Shown one piece after another: positions 27,847 to 36,445 of a DNA stretch of 64,000 nt. This stretch comes from Desulfobacter postgatei 2ac9 (GTDB lineage: Bacteria > Desulfobacterota > Desulfobacteria > Desulfobacterales > Desulfobacteraceae). The DNA is taken from assembly GCF_000233695.2 (NCBI RefSeq), contig NZ_CM001488.1, positions 1,680,203 through 1,744,202 of the forward strand, read 5' to 3'. The translations under genes and the position numbers were made by a program. Position 1 is the stretch's first letter. Every line of letters begins with the position of its first letter. The notes under the pieces were generated by a model that was given only the letters and a program-made list of their open reading frames with translations, searched no databases and was not told the DNA's origin.

Positions 27847-28613
27847 TGGACCACGATCCTTCCTATAGGCAAGGTTAAAATCTCAACGGGTTTGCGCTTT
27901 AAGCCCATGTCTATGGCAGCCTGAATGGTTTTAAGATGGGTGTTCCCCAAGGGTTCCCATACCTTTTGTGCAGGGTTGAAAAAACCGCATTCCTGTTTGT
28001 CCAGGGTCTGATAAAAAAGGCGCAGCCGTCCAAGTCTGAAGATGTTGACCAGGGTCTCTTCTCCGGAAAGGGGAATCGTCTGCTGGTAGACTTCAATGGT
28101 TGTGCCGTATTCGGTTTCCACCAAAAGGGCTTCCATCAATTTTCTGAATTTTTCGCTTACCGGGACTTGGGGATTGGCGTTTAATTTTTCAAGTGCCTGA
28201 ATCCTTTTTTGACGCTCCTCCTGTAAAAAGGGTAGATCCCGGGCGTTTATTTCTTTTATTTTGTCTAATAAATCGTAAAGAAATGGAGACATTTGACCCT
28301 CAATCTCTGCAAGGTCCTCTATCTGCTTTGTTTTTCGGATTATGCTTGAAATCAGGGCAGTTCTCCGGGCAGCTTCAGTGTTCAGTTCCTTTTCCAGCAT
28401 GGCCAGTTCTTTTTCCAGGGCTTCGAACACCAATGTCTTTTTTTCTTTTTCAGTGTGCCAGTTGACCTCCCGAGCCTGAGTTTTTTGTTCAATTCCCACA
28501 GCCTCATGAACAGGGGCTTGGATCTCTTTTTTCACATTCCCTGCCAGGGCATCATAGGACCATGACATTGTCAGTAATAGGAAAACATGTATGACTATTT
28601 TGCCTTTGTTCAT
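27843..28613 (-). CDS. DUF3450 periplasmic coiled-coil protein
   Basis: A 256-residue exported protein with a signal peptide (VIHVFLLLTMSWSYDALA) and a coiled coil (residues ~55-100). The C-terminal DUF3450 core includes NIFRLGRLRLFYQT and W-x-PL. The ribosome-binding site AGGAGAAGGCC is strong. It is the first gene of the 12-gene operon; DUF3450 genes open TonB2/TtpC-type clusters in many gamma- and delta-proteobacteria. It probably interacts with the TtpC-like coiled coil. Confidence 0.85.
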   Translation of the reverse strand: MNKGKIVIHVFLLLTMSWSYDALAGNVKKEIQAPVHEAVGIEQKTQAREVNWHTEKEKKTLVFEALEKELAMLEKELNTEAARRTALISSIIRKTKQIEDLAEIEGQMSPFLYDLLDKIKEINARDLPFLQEERQKRIQALEKLNANPQVPVSEKFRKLMEALLVETEYGTTIEVYQQTIPLSGEETLVNIFRLGRLRLFYQTLDKQECGFFNPAQKVWEPLGNTHLKTIQAAIDMGLKRKPVEILTLPIGRIVVQ

Positions 28614-28675
28614 GGCCTTCTCCTGTTTTCATTCAAGCTAATATCTTCAGTAAAAACGAATTAAATAGAAAATAA

Positions 28676-28790
28676 AAAAAGCCAAAAAGGATGGTCGCAT
28701 CGAAAATTTCGATACGCGGGCCTTCTTGGCTTTAGTTTACTTTATGTTTACTAAATAACGATTTGTCGTATGCGCCTTCTTGACGCATTC
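28676..28790 (-). promoter_or_regulatory. Two related hairpins before the TonB operon: terminator or leader element
   Basis: Hairpin 1 (28678-28733) has an outer stem AAAGCCAA/TTGGCTTT, inner GGTCGC pairing and a 15-nt apical palindrome ATCGAAAATTTCGAT; read on the minus strand it ends in a long T-run, so it can terminate the antiporter transcript. Hairpin 2 (28771-28787) has stem TGCG/CGCA. Both carry CCTTCTTG (28721-28728, 28775-28782) after a similar GATACGCG / GTATGCG segment. The duplication suggests more than a simple terminator, for example an attenuator or protein-binding leader. Confidence 0.45.
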
Positions 28791-28860
28791 CGCCCTTTAA
28801 ATCATATTAATTTTTTGTTGTCAAGGAGTGATAGGAAGAGATTTTTACTGATATTGGAAT

Positions 28861-30729
28861 TCAGACATTATAGCCCTTTTTTAAACGGTCAGGATTGATG
28901 ATGTGTTTATCTTCCCCTTTCACTACATGATTATCCTCACCATTTTTCAGCATATAGACCAGGGACCAGCCGGGCTCGGGATTGATCTGGCAGTCGTGGG
29001 CATACACATGAAGCCGGTTGGTTTTGTCCACGGCAAATAACAGCATGGCCCTGTGGCCGTGTTTGTGGGTGAACTGTTCCAGGGTAAACTTTTCCGTCAG
29101 TTTTGTGGTGATAATCTGTCCGCCCCGGGCCAACTCGGTGGCCATGGCGGGATATGAGGCTGTTTTTCCAAACAGGATTTTTCCGTGATTCTGGATGGAC
29201 ATCCGGTCCGCCGTCAATCGGTTCTCTTCCGGCCGGGAGGGTAAAATATAAATTTCATCAGCCCCGAATTCCAGGCGATAGTGAATGGCTACCGCCACGT
29301 TGGCCGCTTCATGGGGAAACAGGGCAAGCACCCCCCGGACGCCCACCAGCTGAATATGTCGATCTGCATGTTCTGACACGGGATTGCCGAAATATGTGGG
29401 CAGCCCCTCATTTTTTGCCTTCATGACCTGATCCCACCCGGTATCGGCCAGCTGAACCTGAAACCCAAGATCCATCAAGGCTTTGCCAATGGCACGCGCC
29501 AGTCGATTGGCCCCGGTGATTATAAAGCCGTTGGGGATGGGCTCGGCCACCTTAAGCCACAGGGCAATGGGGCGTGCTGTAACGCTTTGCACCAGGACCG
29601 TGGAGATAATAATAAAAAAGGTCAGGGGCACCAGCACCGCGGCATCGGGGTAGCCTGCTTTCTCAAGCTGGGTGGCGAAAAATGCTGAAATCGCTGCCGC
29701 CACAATTCCGCGCGGAGCAATCCAGGCCAGCATATGCCGTTCCGGCCAGGTAAGGCTGGAGCCGATACTGGACACCATGATATTCATGGAACGGGCCAGA
29801 AACTGAATGGCGATGAATAAAAAACTCATGCCCCAGCCCAGGGCAAGCAGCTCATTAATATTCAGCCGGGCGGCCAGCATTATAAAAAGAACGGAAATCA
29901 GCAACATACTGATGTGCTCCTTGAAATCAAGAATATCCCCCATGGGCACATCCTTCATGTTGGCCAGCCAGATACCCATGACGGTGACTGTTACCAGGCC
30001 CGATTCATGCTGCAGATGATTGGAAAATACAAACGCGCCCAGAACCACGGAGATGGCAAACAGGTTGTGCATGAATTCGGGAATCCAATGTTTCCGGATG
30101 GCCATACCAAACCCATAGCCGCAGATCGCGCCAATGGTTACGCCGATAGCCACCAGCCGGACAAACACCAGTATGGTATGGCCCATGGCCTGCTGGGCCG
30201 ATCCCGACATGATGAATTCGTAGGCCAGAACCGCCATGGCCGCACCGATGGGGTCCACAATGATGCCTTCCCACCTGAGGATATTGGCTATGTTGTGGTT
30301 GGGCCGGACCGTGCGCAGCATGGGTACGATTACGGTGGGGCCGCTTACGGATGTGATGGCCCCCAGAAGTACACTGATCTGCCAGGACAATCCCAACCCC
30401 AGACGGGCGGCCAGGGCCGTGATGATCCAGGTGACCAGCATGCCGTAGGAGACCATGTTCCGGACTACGATGTGAAGTCCCCGGATCTGTGCAAAATTTA
30501 AGGTCAGGCTGCCCTCAAACAGAATCAGAGCCACGGACATGGACACAAAAGGGAAAAAAAGATCTCCCATCATCTTTTCAGGGTTCAAAAACCCCAGCAC
30601 TGGACCGGCCAGGATACCGGTGATCAGAAGAAAAACAATTCCCGGAATCTTTACCCGCCAGGCCAGCCACTGACAAGCGGTGGCGGCGACCAGTATCCCC
30701 GAAATTTGTATGAGCTTGTATTCATTCAT
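28861..30729 (-). CDS. CPA1/NhaP-type Na+(K+)/H+ antiporter with C-terminal nucleotide-binding domain
   Basis: A 622-residue protein. About 12-13 transmembrane helices fill residues 1-400, with antiporter motifs SVSGPTVIVP and the ion-site-like WEGIIVDPIGA. From about residue 400 there is a TrkA-N/RCK-like Rossmann domain (FIITGANRLARAIGKALMDLG), then a further soluble domain of ~120 residues. It would exchange cations for protons in the inner membrane, gated by a cytosolic ligand. It is a single gene with a likely terminator at 28733-28678. Confidence 0.88.
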   Translation of the reverse strand: MNEYKLIQISGILVAATACQWLAWRVKIPGIVFLLITGILAGPVLGFLNPEKMMGDLFFPFVSMSVALILFEGSLTLNFAQIRGLHIVVRNMVSYGMLVTWIITALAARLGLGLSWQISVLLGAITSVSGPTVIVPMLRTVRPNHNIANILRWEGIIVDPIGAAMAVLAYEFIMSGSAQQAMGHTILVFVRLVAIGVTIGAICGYGFGMAIRKHWIPEFMHNLFAISVVLGAFVFSNHLQHESGLVTVTVMGIWLANMKDVPMGDILDFKEHISMLLISVLFIMLAARLNINELLALGWGMSFLFIAIQFLARSMNIMVSSIGSSLTWPERHMLAWIAPRGIVAAAISAFFATQLEKAGYPDAAVLVPLTFFIIISTVLVQSVTARPIALWLKVAEPIPNGFIITGANRLARAIGKALMDLGFQVQLADTGWDQVMKAKNEGLPTYFGNPVSEHADRHIQLVGVRGVLALFPHEAANVAVAIHYRLEFGADEIYILPSRPEENRLTADRMSIQNHGKILFGKTASYPAMATELARGGQIITTKLTEKFTLEQFTHKHGHRAMLLFAVDKTNRLHVYAHDCQINPEPGWSLVYMLKNGEDNHVVKGEDKHIINPDRLKKGYNV

Positions 30730-30954
30730 TTATTTTCAGTTTTTATTTCGGTTCTTTTTGTATACATCTGGAAATCCCTATGGTTTGCAGCCCAATGTTA
30801 ACCGACTATGTTTTCATTGACAAGGGCAAAGCTGAGGGCTTAAACTGACTCAGTTGCGCACAATCGATGCGCAGTCTTTTCGGAACGTATGCTTAAAAAG
30901 ACAGCACAAAAAAGACCGGAATCCCTGTTTCAAAACTTCAAAAAAGGAGGTGGC

Positions 30955-31644
30955 ATGGACAGAAGAAACTTTTTAAAACTTTCAGCCGGTGCGGGTGCCC
31001 TTGCACTGTTTCAGATAACCGGTGTCAGCTGTGCAGGCTCTGGAGGTGGATTGGTAATCCAGGAGTCTCTACCCTACAAAGCAGATGCCCTTGAACCGTA
31101 TATATCTGAAAAGACAATTCGCTTTCACTATGGGAAGCACCATGCCGGGTATGTAAAAAAATTGAATCAGATGATCAAAGGAACCGCTTACGCCGGCCTG
31201 GGTATTGAGGCAATTGTTCAGAAAACATACGGCAGCGCAGGTGAGACCGGTATTTTTAATAATGCCGCCCAGGTCTTTAATCACACCTTTTACTGGAACA
31301 GCATGAAACCGGGTGGCGGCGGTGTGCCTGATGGTGTTATTTCCGAAAAAATCAATGCGGACTTCGGCAGTTATGATGCATTTAAAAAAGACTTTGCATC
31401 CGCAGCGCTCTCCCAGTTCGGCAGTGGGTGGGCATGGCTTGTTAAAGATGGTGATGCGCTGAAAATTCTCAAAACATCAAACGCCGATACACCGATTGCC
31501 CAGGGGCTGGTTCCGCTCCTTACCGTTGATGTATGGGAACATGCATATTACCTGGATTACCAGAACCGGAGAGCGGACTATATCGACGCATATCTGGAAC
31601 ATCTGGTCAACTGGGCGTTTGCAGAAACCAATCTGGTGGGATAG
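30955..31644 (+). CDS. Fe-type superoxide dismutase with Tat signal
   Basis: A 229-residue protein. The start at 30955 follows AAAAAAGGAGGTGGC; an upstream ATG (30889) would add 22 residues and bury the signal. The N-terminus is a Tat signal (RRNFLKLS) ending near a Cys (GVSCAGSGGG) that could be a weak lipobox. The SOD body has metal ligands His58, His110, Asp192 and His196 and the Fe-type Gln106 in AAQVFNH. Tat export implies folding with metal in the cytoplasm before periplasmic or membrane-anchored action. Upstream, TGCGCA occurs twice in inverted orientation (30855-30860, 30868-30873). Confidence 0.92.
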   Translation: MDRRNFLKLSAGAGALALFQITGVSCAGSGGGLVIQESLPYKADALEPYISEKTIRFHYGKHHAGYVKKLNQMIKGTAYAGLGIEAIVQKTYGSAGETGIFNNAAQVFNHTFYWNSMKPGGGGVPDGVISEKINADFGSYDAFKKDFASAALSQFGSGWAWLVKDGDALKILKTSNADTPIAQGLVPLLTVDVWEHAYYLDYQNRRADYIDAYLEHLVNWAFAETNLVG

Positions 31645-31806
31645 AAGATAGATTAAACGGCCGGTAATTACAGTCGATTGCCCTGGAAATCCGGCCCGAA
31701 TCCGTTTGATTTTTAAGGATTGTTAGCCGCCTGACCCCTGTCGAGTTCGTTGTAAATCATTGGTCCGGCAAAACTCAGGCGGTGCATAATCCTTCCATTC
31801 TTTTGT

Positions 31807-32277
31807 TCAGTCAACAATGATCACTGGGATGTTCAAGGAATGCATCACCCGCGAAGCGTTGCTGCCAATAAAAAATTCTTTTAGACCTGATGTCGAACTT
31901 CGTCCCATGGCAACCGTATTGTATTTTCCTTTTTGTGCCTCGTGTATAATGTCATCGGAAATCTTTTTGCCCTGGGGCTGAGTTTTTATATGAACCTTCT
32001 CTTTGGCAAACCCGGCATCGATTAATTTATACCTTGCGGTGTCAAGGCTTTCCCGCATCATTTTCTCGCGCTTTTCCTCCATCCGGCAGAACGAATTGCG
32101 TTCTGCTTCAAAATAGGGCGTGAGGCTGGGGCTGTTGAGCCCACAGGCTGCCGCAGTATCCGGCACTACATGAAACAGTGTGACCTCATCCTCTTTGTTC
32201 AGGTTTTTTGCAACATAGGTAACGGTATTTTGAGCGCATTCAGTTTCGTCAAAGGGAATCAGGATTTTGGCAGTCAT
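31807..32277 (-). CDS. Universal stress protein family
   Basis: A 156-residue UspA-fold protein. The ATP-binding signature G-x2-G-x9-G-S/T is near the end as MGRSSTSGLKEFFIGSNA. It starts with the usual strand AKILIPFDET. It is a stand-alone gene between sodB-like and the decarboxylase cluster. Role in stress response or nucleotide binding is known for the family only. Confidence 0.9.
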   Translation of the reverse strand: MTAKILIPFDETECAQNTVTYVAKNLNKEDEVTLFHVVPDTAAACGLNSPSLTPYFEAERNSFCRMEEKREKMMRESLDTARYKLIDAGFAKEKVHIKTQPQGKKISDDIIHEAQKGKYNTVAMGRSSTSGLKEFFIGSNASRVMHSLNIPVIIVD

Positions 32278-32514
32278 GATCTTTTCTCCTTATTTAGAAT
32301 TACTCGAAAGTCGTAAGCTTTTTTAAAAAAATGTGACGTTTGAAATCTAATGGGAGCATTTTAGTGCTTTTTGATATTTTGAACGACCAAATTCAAAAGG
32401 CCCAAAATACTTAACTATAACTTGATCATAAAGTATAAGTTATCAGACCCGGATGTTTTTGCGCAATGCTTTTTTCAAAAAAGATTACTTGGCTTATGTT
32501 TTTCATGTTTATCT

Positions 32515-33780
32515 TTATTCGGGAAGAAGAAAATAGCGATTGCTGCTTTCCTTGACCGCTACCCGGGGAATGGGTTTGATGAATTGCTGGCGAAGACTAT
32601 AGGTGTAAGCCCCCTGGGCCGGAATCATGAGGATGTCATTCTCTTTGATTCCTGAACCGAAATAGGCATAACCCCAGACATCGTGGGGGGTGCAAAGGGA
32701 GCCCAGAATACGGCATTTTTTTTCGGACAGGCTGGGCCTGGTTAAATTGAGCACAGGGCAGTAATCGGTTTCATACCGTTCCCAGCCCACAGTGTTGCCC
32801 CCGGCATCGGTGATGACCAGGTCCTTCTCCTTGCAGTCCACCACCTGGATAAGAATGTGCATGGCATCATTGCATATCCAGCGGCCCGGCTCAAAACAGA
32901 TCCGGCATTGGGTCAAAGGCAGGATGTGCGCTTTAATGGCACTTGACAACTCTTTTGCAAACAGGTCAATGGAGACACCCGGGTCAATAATATAGTTCTG
33001 GGGCATATTCGATAACAGCCACTCCCCCTGGGCAGGCCAGTAGCCGCCGCCAATATCAATGAATTTTACCGCATCCAGAAACTGTTTTGGCATGCTGGAA
33101 AGGATCTCTCCCAATTTTTTGATAAATGTGGTCTGCCTGTCCGGGTTAAGATTCCAGGAGGAATGGAATTGCAGTCCCTGGAAATCCAACCGGCCAAGCG
33201 TCTCGATCTCTTTGAAGGCAGATAACAGGTGTTCGGGCAACACCCCGAATTTGCGCCACAGCCCTTCGGGGTTGTTGTTCAGGCGCAACCCAACGGGCAT
33301 GCGGGTCTGCCTTTCTTCAAGCACGGATGTCAGCCGTTTCGCCTCTCCGATGCTGTCCAGCAGAATCACCACCCGGTCCGGGTGTCGGGCCGCAAGTGCC
33401 AGCTCCTGGATGGTTTTGCCCGGACCGCTGAAAATAATTGAGGACGCACCCAGTTCCAGGGCCACGGACAGTTCCACGCCGCTGGATACATCCAGCCCGA
33501 ATCCATGCTTGAGCAGATGTCCTGAAAGATGGGGCAGATTGTTGCTTTTCATGGCGTAAAAAAATGCGGTTTCGGGCAGACGGTGGCTGAATGCTGCTCT
33601 GAACTGGTCCGCTTTTCGTGCCAGAACATCGGTTTCCAGAACATACAGGGGGGATCCGAACGCCTTGGCTATATCCAGATATACCCCCTTATTTTTTAGG
33701 TACGGATTTATAAACTCAACTACTTTTTCCCTGGACAGAAAAAGGGGGGGGGGCGGTATTTGTGTCTTGGCTGTCGGCAT
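32515..33780 (-). CDS. PLP-dependent decarboxylase, DapDC/alanine-racemase fold
   Basis: A 421-residue fold-type III PLP enzyme. The PLP lysine is Lys78 (FFYAMKSNN). Other family elements are GPGKTIQEL, the GGG of IDIGGGYW, EPGRWIC, and the partner-subunit active-site CTPHDVWGY. These resemble diaminopimelate or carboxynorspermidine decarboxylases; substrate unknown. It is the last gene of the sigma-54-driven peptide operon and starts 2 nt after the ATP-grasp stop. A G10/C10 homopolymer lies within codons 9-12 (Pro repeat), a possible slippage site. Linked to a ligase and acetyltransferase, it more likely serves a peptide or small-molecule pathway than lysine synthesis. Confidence 0.85.
   Translation of the reverse strand: MPTAKTQIPPPPLFLSREKVVEFINPYLKNKGVYLDIAKAFGSPLYVLETDVLARKADQFRAAFSHRLPETAFFYAMKSNNLPHLSGHLLKHGFGLDVSSGVELSVALELGASSIIFSGPGKTIQELALAARHPDRVVILLDSIGEAKRLTSVLEERQTRMPVGLRLNNNPEGLWRKFGVLPEHLLSAFKEIETLGRLDFQGLQFHSSWNLNPDRQTTFIKKLGEILSSMPKQFLDAVKFIDIGGGYWPAQGEWLLSNMPQNYIIDPGVSIDLFAKELSSAIKAHILPLTQCRICFEPGRWICNDAMHILIQVVDCKEKDLVITDAGGNTVGWERYETDYCPVLNLTRPSLSEKKCRILGSLCTPHDVWGYAYFGSGIKENDILMIPAQGAYTYSLRQQFIKPIPRVAVKESSNRYFLLPE
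33744..33753. repeat. G10 homopolymer inside the decarboxylase gene
   Basis: Ten consecutive G (C10 on the coding strand) encode part of a Pro run near residues 9-12. Slipped-strand mispairing here would frameshift the gene close to its start. It is the longest G run in the window. Confidence 0.9.
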
Positions 33781-33782
33781 CT

Positions 33783-35072
33783 CTAATCCATTTCAACATC
33801 AATACGTTTGGCGAGCAAAAGGCACTCTGTTTCGAAAAATCTGCGCCTGTTCGGTTCTATGATCATGTGTCCTAAAAGCCATGAATCGTAGTCTTGGGGC
33901 GGCATGGTTACCCTGTGCCCCGGGGTGTGAATCAAGTGTATTTTTTTTACCCGTTTGTCGTTTTCCACGGCCGCCGTGTTGATGCGTTTTATTACCCCAT
34001 TTCTGCGGGCATGGATACGGAACGCCACCAGGGGCGTGTACGGCCCTTTTTTTTCATTTTTCCAGGCAAAGCCTTCTGCCGCATCCAGGGTCAGCCCAAG
34101 TATGTCGATGTTGCCCGCTTCCTTGATCAGAAAGGGCAGGCAGTCTCCACCGGGCCGCGGGGTCATTTCTATAAGCACAGGCGTTTTATGTCGAAGGATA
34201 AAATCCACCATGCAGACGCCGGTCTCAATTCCCAATGCCCTGGCTGCCCTGTAAAACAGGTCTGCAATCATGTCATTGGCAGGCATTTGGTCATCACCGT
34301 TTTCCGGCCAGATTGCATACCCGGAAATGGTGCCGAAGGGGCGGCTGTCCACCTTTATTTTCCGGGTTTTACGCAGGATAACGGCCCGGTCTTTTTCCAT
34401 GAGAAAATCACAGGAAAATTCAGGGCCGGCCACCCACTCCTCGGCCAGCATCTGAAATATGCCGGCATCCGTGGGTTTAAACAATGGATTTCCGGTCCGC
34501 GCAGCAAGCCCGTCCGCCACTGCATTGAAGGCATTCTCACACTCTTTTCGGGTGACACATTTAAATACAAGTTCGCTGCCGGAACCGCAGAAGGGTTTGA
34601 GTACAATGCCCGCAGGTACCTGGTCCAGGAAATTTAATACTTCAATGTCGGTATTTACCGGGCAGGTTTGGGGGCAAGGAATCTGATGTTTGCGCCACAA
34701 CTGTTTTGAGATAAATTTATCCCTGCTGTTTCTGACCGCCTCAATATCAGGGTAGGGCAACCCCATCTTTTCTGCCAGAATGGATGCCGTTTCCATGGAT
34801 TCGCAGTCAAAACAGGTAATCCCGGAAAGGGTCACCCCGAAGGTTTTTTGGTGGTGTTTTAATGCCTTAACTGCGGCGGCAATATCGCAGATGGGGCATA
34901 AAATTTCTTCTCCATTGTCCGGACATGGCTCGGTGGCATTCTGACGCACCTTAGGCTCTGTCAAAAAAAGTGCCTGTCCGGGACGGATTTTTCTGATCCA
35001 TTCAATGTAATCAGATGTGGTACCTACCACCAACACCTGATTTTTTTTAAGCTCAGACTGCTTTTCGACCAT
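33783..35072 (-). CDS. ATP-grasp ligase
   Basis: A ~429-residue protein of the carbamoyl-phosphate-synthetase-like ATP-grasp type. An N-terminal Rossmann-like domain (VLVVGTTSDYIEWIRKI) precedes the ATP-grasp core: GIVLKPFCGSGSELVFKC, then Mg/ATP residues in MVDFILRHKTPVLIEMTPRPGGD. This core style is shared with L-amino-acid ligases making peptide bonds. The start at 35072 has GGGGG upstream and overlaps the acetyltransferase by 20 nt; 35084 or 35120 are alternatives. Between two small-peptide genes, a GNAT and a PLP decarboxylase, it is likely to attach an amino compound to a carboxylate, perhaps on the peptides. Confidence 0.8.
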   Translation of the reverse strand: MVEKQSELKKNQVLVVGTTSDYIEWIRKIRPGQALFLTEPKVRQNATEPCPDNGEEILCPICDIAAAVKALKHHQKTFGVTLSGITCFDCESMETASILAEKMGLPYPDIEAVRNSRDKFISKQLWRKHQIPCPQTCPVNTDIEVLNFLDQVPAGIVLKPFCGSGSELVFKCVTRKECENAFNAVADGLAARTGNPLFKPTDAGIFQMLAEEWVAGPEFSCDFLMEKDRAVILRKTRKIKVDSRPFGTISGYAIWPENGDDQMPANDMIADLFYRAARALGIETGVCMVDFILRHKTPVLIEMTPRPGGDCLPFLIKEAGNIDILGLTLDAAEGFAWKNEKKGPYTPLVAFRIHARRNGVIKRINTAAVENDKRVKKIHLIHTPGHRVTMPPQDYDSWLLGHMIIEPNRRRFFETECLLLAKRIDVEMD

Positions 35073-36009
35073 AATGGCCCCCATGGAAAACAGCCGTTTC
35101 CGGCTGGGTATGAATTTCATATGAGGGTCTGGGGCTTAAGCGAAACCGTTCTTTCCAGGTAAAACTGCCGCACAGAAAATCCACGGCTTCCATCCGGTTG
35201 TGGCAAGCCCATTCCAGGTGGTGCAGGTTGATCACTTTGGCAATGCCGGCAAAATCCGGGTGGGTGCCCCCGGCTACAACCGTGTAGGTGTTGTTGAAAA
35301 AGGCCCCCATGTCCACGGCTGCAATTTTTCCCTCCACAATGGCGGTGGTGATCCTGAGCATGCCCATATCCCGAAGATAGACTGCAAACCGTTCAAAAGA
35401 ACGGTAAAACCGCGCATCGCTGAAGTAGGAGTCCGATGTAAAGGCAGCCATGTTCAAACGAAATAATTCAGTGATGTCCGGCATGTGATTGTAGCGCCAT
35501 GAAAGCTGCCGCTCCTCAATCTTTTTTACATCGGCCTTGAGTTTTTTTCTGGTTTTTCCGGGAAAAGCCAGCCAGAAATTCTCCATGGAGAAATCATGCA
35601 TCCGGGGGTAGAAAAGATAGCCGGTTTCGTCGGGTCCGGCCTGGTCTATTTTATCAAACAGGGGATTGAAACGCAGATATCTCAAATTCAATGGTCCGGG
35701 AACTGATTCGCACAATGCTTGAAATACTTCCGGGGAGTGTGCAAGCACCCGGTTCTGCTCCAGCCAGGTTTTGCCTTTCCAGGTCTCTCCGGGAAAAAAT
35801 ACATATTCGCCGGTCTCTTCGATCCGGCTTAAGGGAAGAAATCCCACAATCTGGCCCTTGTCTTCGATAAGATGGAAGCTTAAAGGTCTGTTGAATGCGG
35901 CGTTAAAACATTGCCTGACAGCCCAAAGATCAAATATGTCCTGGACCGGCCAGTATTTTTCCCAGGCCTGCCGGCACTTTTCCGGATCTGTAATAATAAT
36001 GGATTTCAT
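35053..36009 (-). CDS. GNAT-fold N-acyltransferase (FemAB/BioF2-like)
   Basis: A 318-residue protein with two GNAT-like halves. The N-terminal half has FHLIEDKGQIVGFLPLSRI. The C-terminal half has ITTAIVEGKIAAVDMGAFFNNTYTVV and VINLHHLEWACHNRMEAVDFL, the pattern of the GNAT_acetyltransferase-6/FemAB-like group. Such enzymes move acyl or aminoacyl groups to amines. It follows the 53-residue peptide gene by 10 nt and overlaps the ATP-grasp gene, so it is in the same translational unit. Substrate unknown. Confidence 0.75.
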   Translation of the reverse strand: MKSIIITDPEKCRQAWEKYWPVQDIFDLWAVRQCFNAAFNRPLSFHLIEDKGQIVGFLPLSRIEETGEYVFFPGETWKGKTWLEQNRVLAHSPEVFQALCESVPGPLNLRYLRFNPLFDKIDQAGPDETGYLFYPRMHDFSMENFWLAFPGKTRKKLKADVKKIEERQLSWRYNHMPDITELFRLNMAAFTSDSYFSDARFYRSFERFAVYLRDMGMLRITTAIVEGKIAAVDMGAFFNNTYTVVAGGTHPDFAGIAKVINLHHLEWACHNRMEAVDFLCGSFTWKERFRLSPRPSYEIHTQPETAVFHGGHYGRKAV

Positions 36010-36019
36010 CGATATTCAC

Positions 36020-36181
36020 CTAATGTCTGTAAGTTATGTTGAGCCGAGAAGTTTTCCCGATAAAAAATTTTTGGACAAATTCCCGGGTCATTTCAGAGTC
36101 GTAAGCATAGGTGTCGATGGTGGGGGAGATACGCCATACATGATGGCTGGTGTCTATTTTAATTGCTTTGAAAGCGGTCAT
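36020..36181 (-). CDS. 53-residue peptide A, candidate modified peptide
   Basis: Small protein with an excellent ribosome-binding site (AAAGGAG, 5-6 nt from the ATG at 36181). Sequence features: a mixed N-terminal half (FKAIKIDTSHHVWRISPTID), then TYAYDSEMTREF, and a basic end (SRLNITYRH). It has no signal peptide, membrane helix or Cys. It is not recognised from any family. Its place, 30 nt after another 53-residue gene and 10 nt before a GNAT and an ATP-grasp enzyme, makes it a candidate substrate of those enzymes or a small accessory protein. Real translation is supported by the RBS and spacing, not by homology. Confidence 0.65.
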   Translation of the reverse strand: MTAFKAIKIDTSHHVWRISPTIDTYAYDSEMTREFVQKFFIGKTSRLNITYRH

Positions 36182-36210
36182 GTTTTTCTCCTTTAAATTT
36201 GAGATACTGC

Positions 36211-36372
36211 TTACCATTTGTCCATAGTGTCGGTGGGGCGTTTGGGTTTTTTATTCATTTTTTTTCGGCGTTTTTGGTCTTCCTTCTGATCTTGCCAGTC
36301 ATAATCTTCATCGTAGCTTTCTTTGAATCTTGGGCTCTTGCCTTTGTTTCGGCTGAACTTTTCCCTGGTCAT
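36211..36372 (-). CDS. 53-residue charged peptide B
   Basis: Small, very hydrophilic protein with RBS AAAGGAAG before the ATG at 36372. It is rich in Lys/Arg/Asp/Glu, with an acidic-aromatic patch SYDEDYDWQ, a basic stretch KRRKKMNKKPKRP and a terminal Trp. A longer frame to 36441 would begin upstream of the predicted transcription start (~36434), so I reject it. It is the first gene behind the sigma-54 promoter. No family recognised; probably disordered. Confidence 0.6.
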   Translation of the reverse strand: MTREKFSRNKGKSPRFKESYDEDYDWQDQKEDQKRRKKMNKKPKRPTDTMDKW

Positions 36373-36445
36373 GACTTCCTTTCCTCTTTGGTTTTGTCCG
36401 GCTGTTTTGTCCGGGTGGGTTGGGTTTGATTCAAGCATCACTTCA

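Noticed and set aside
33783-35120. Start of the ATP-grasp protein at 35120
   Set aside because: This would overlap the acetyltransferase gene by 68 nt and lacks an RBS; 35072 is better though not certain.
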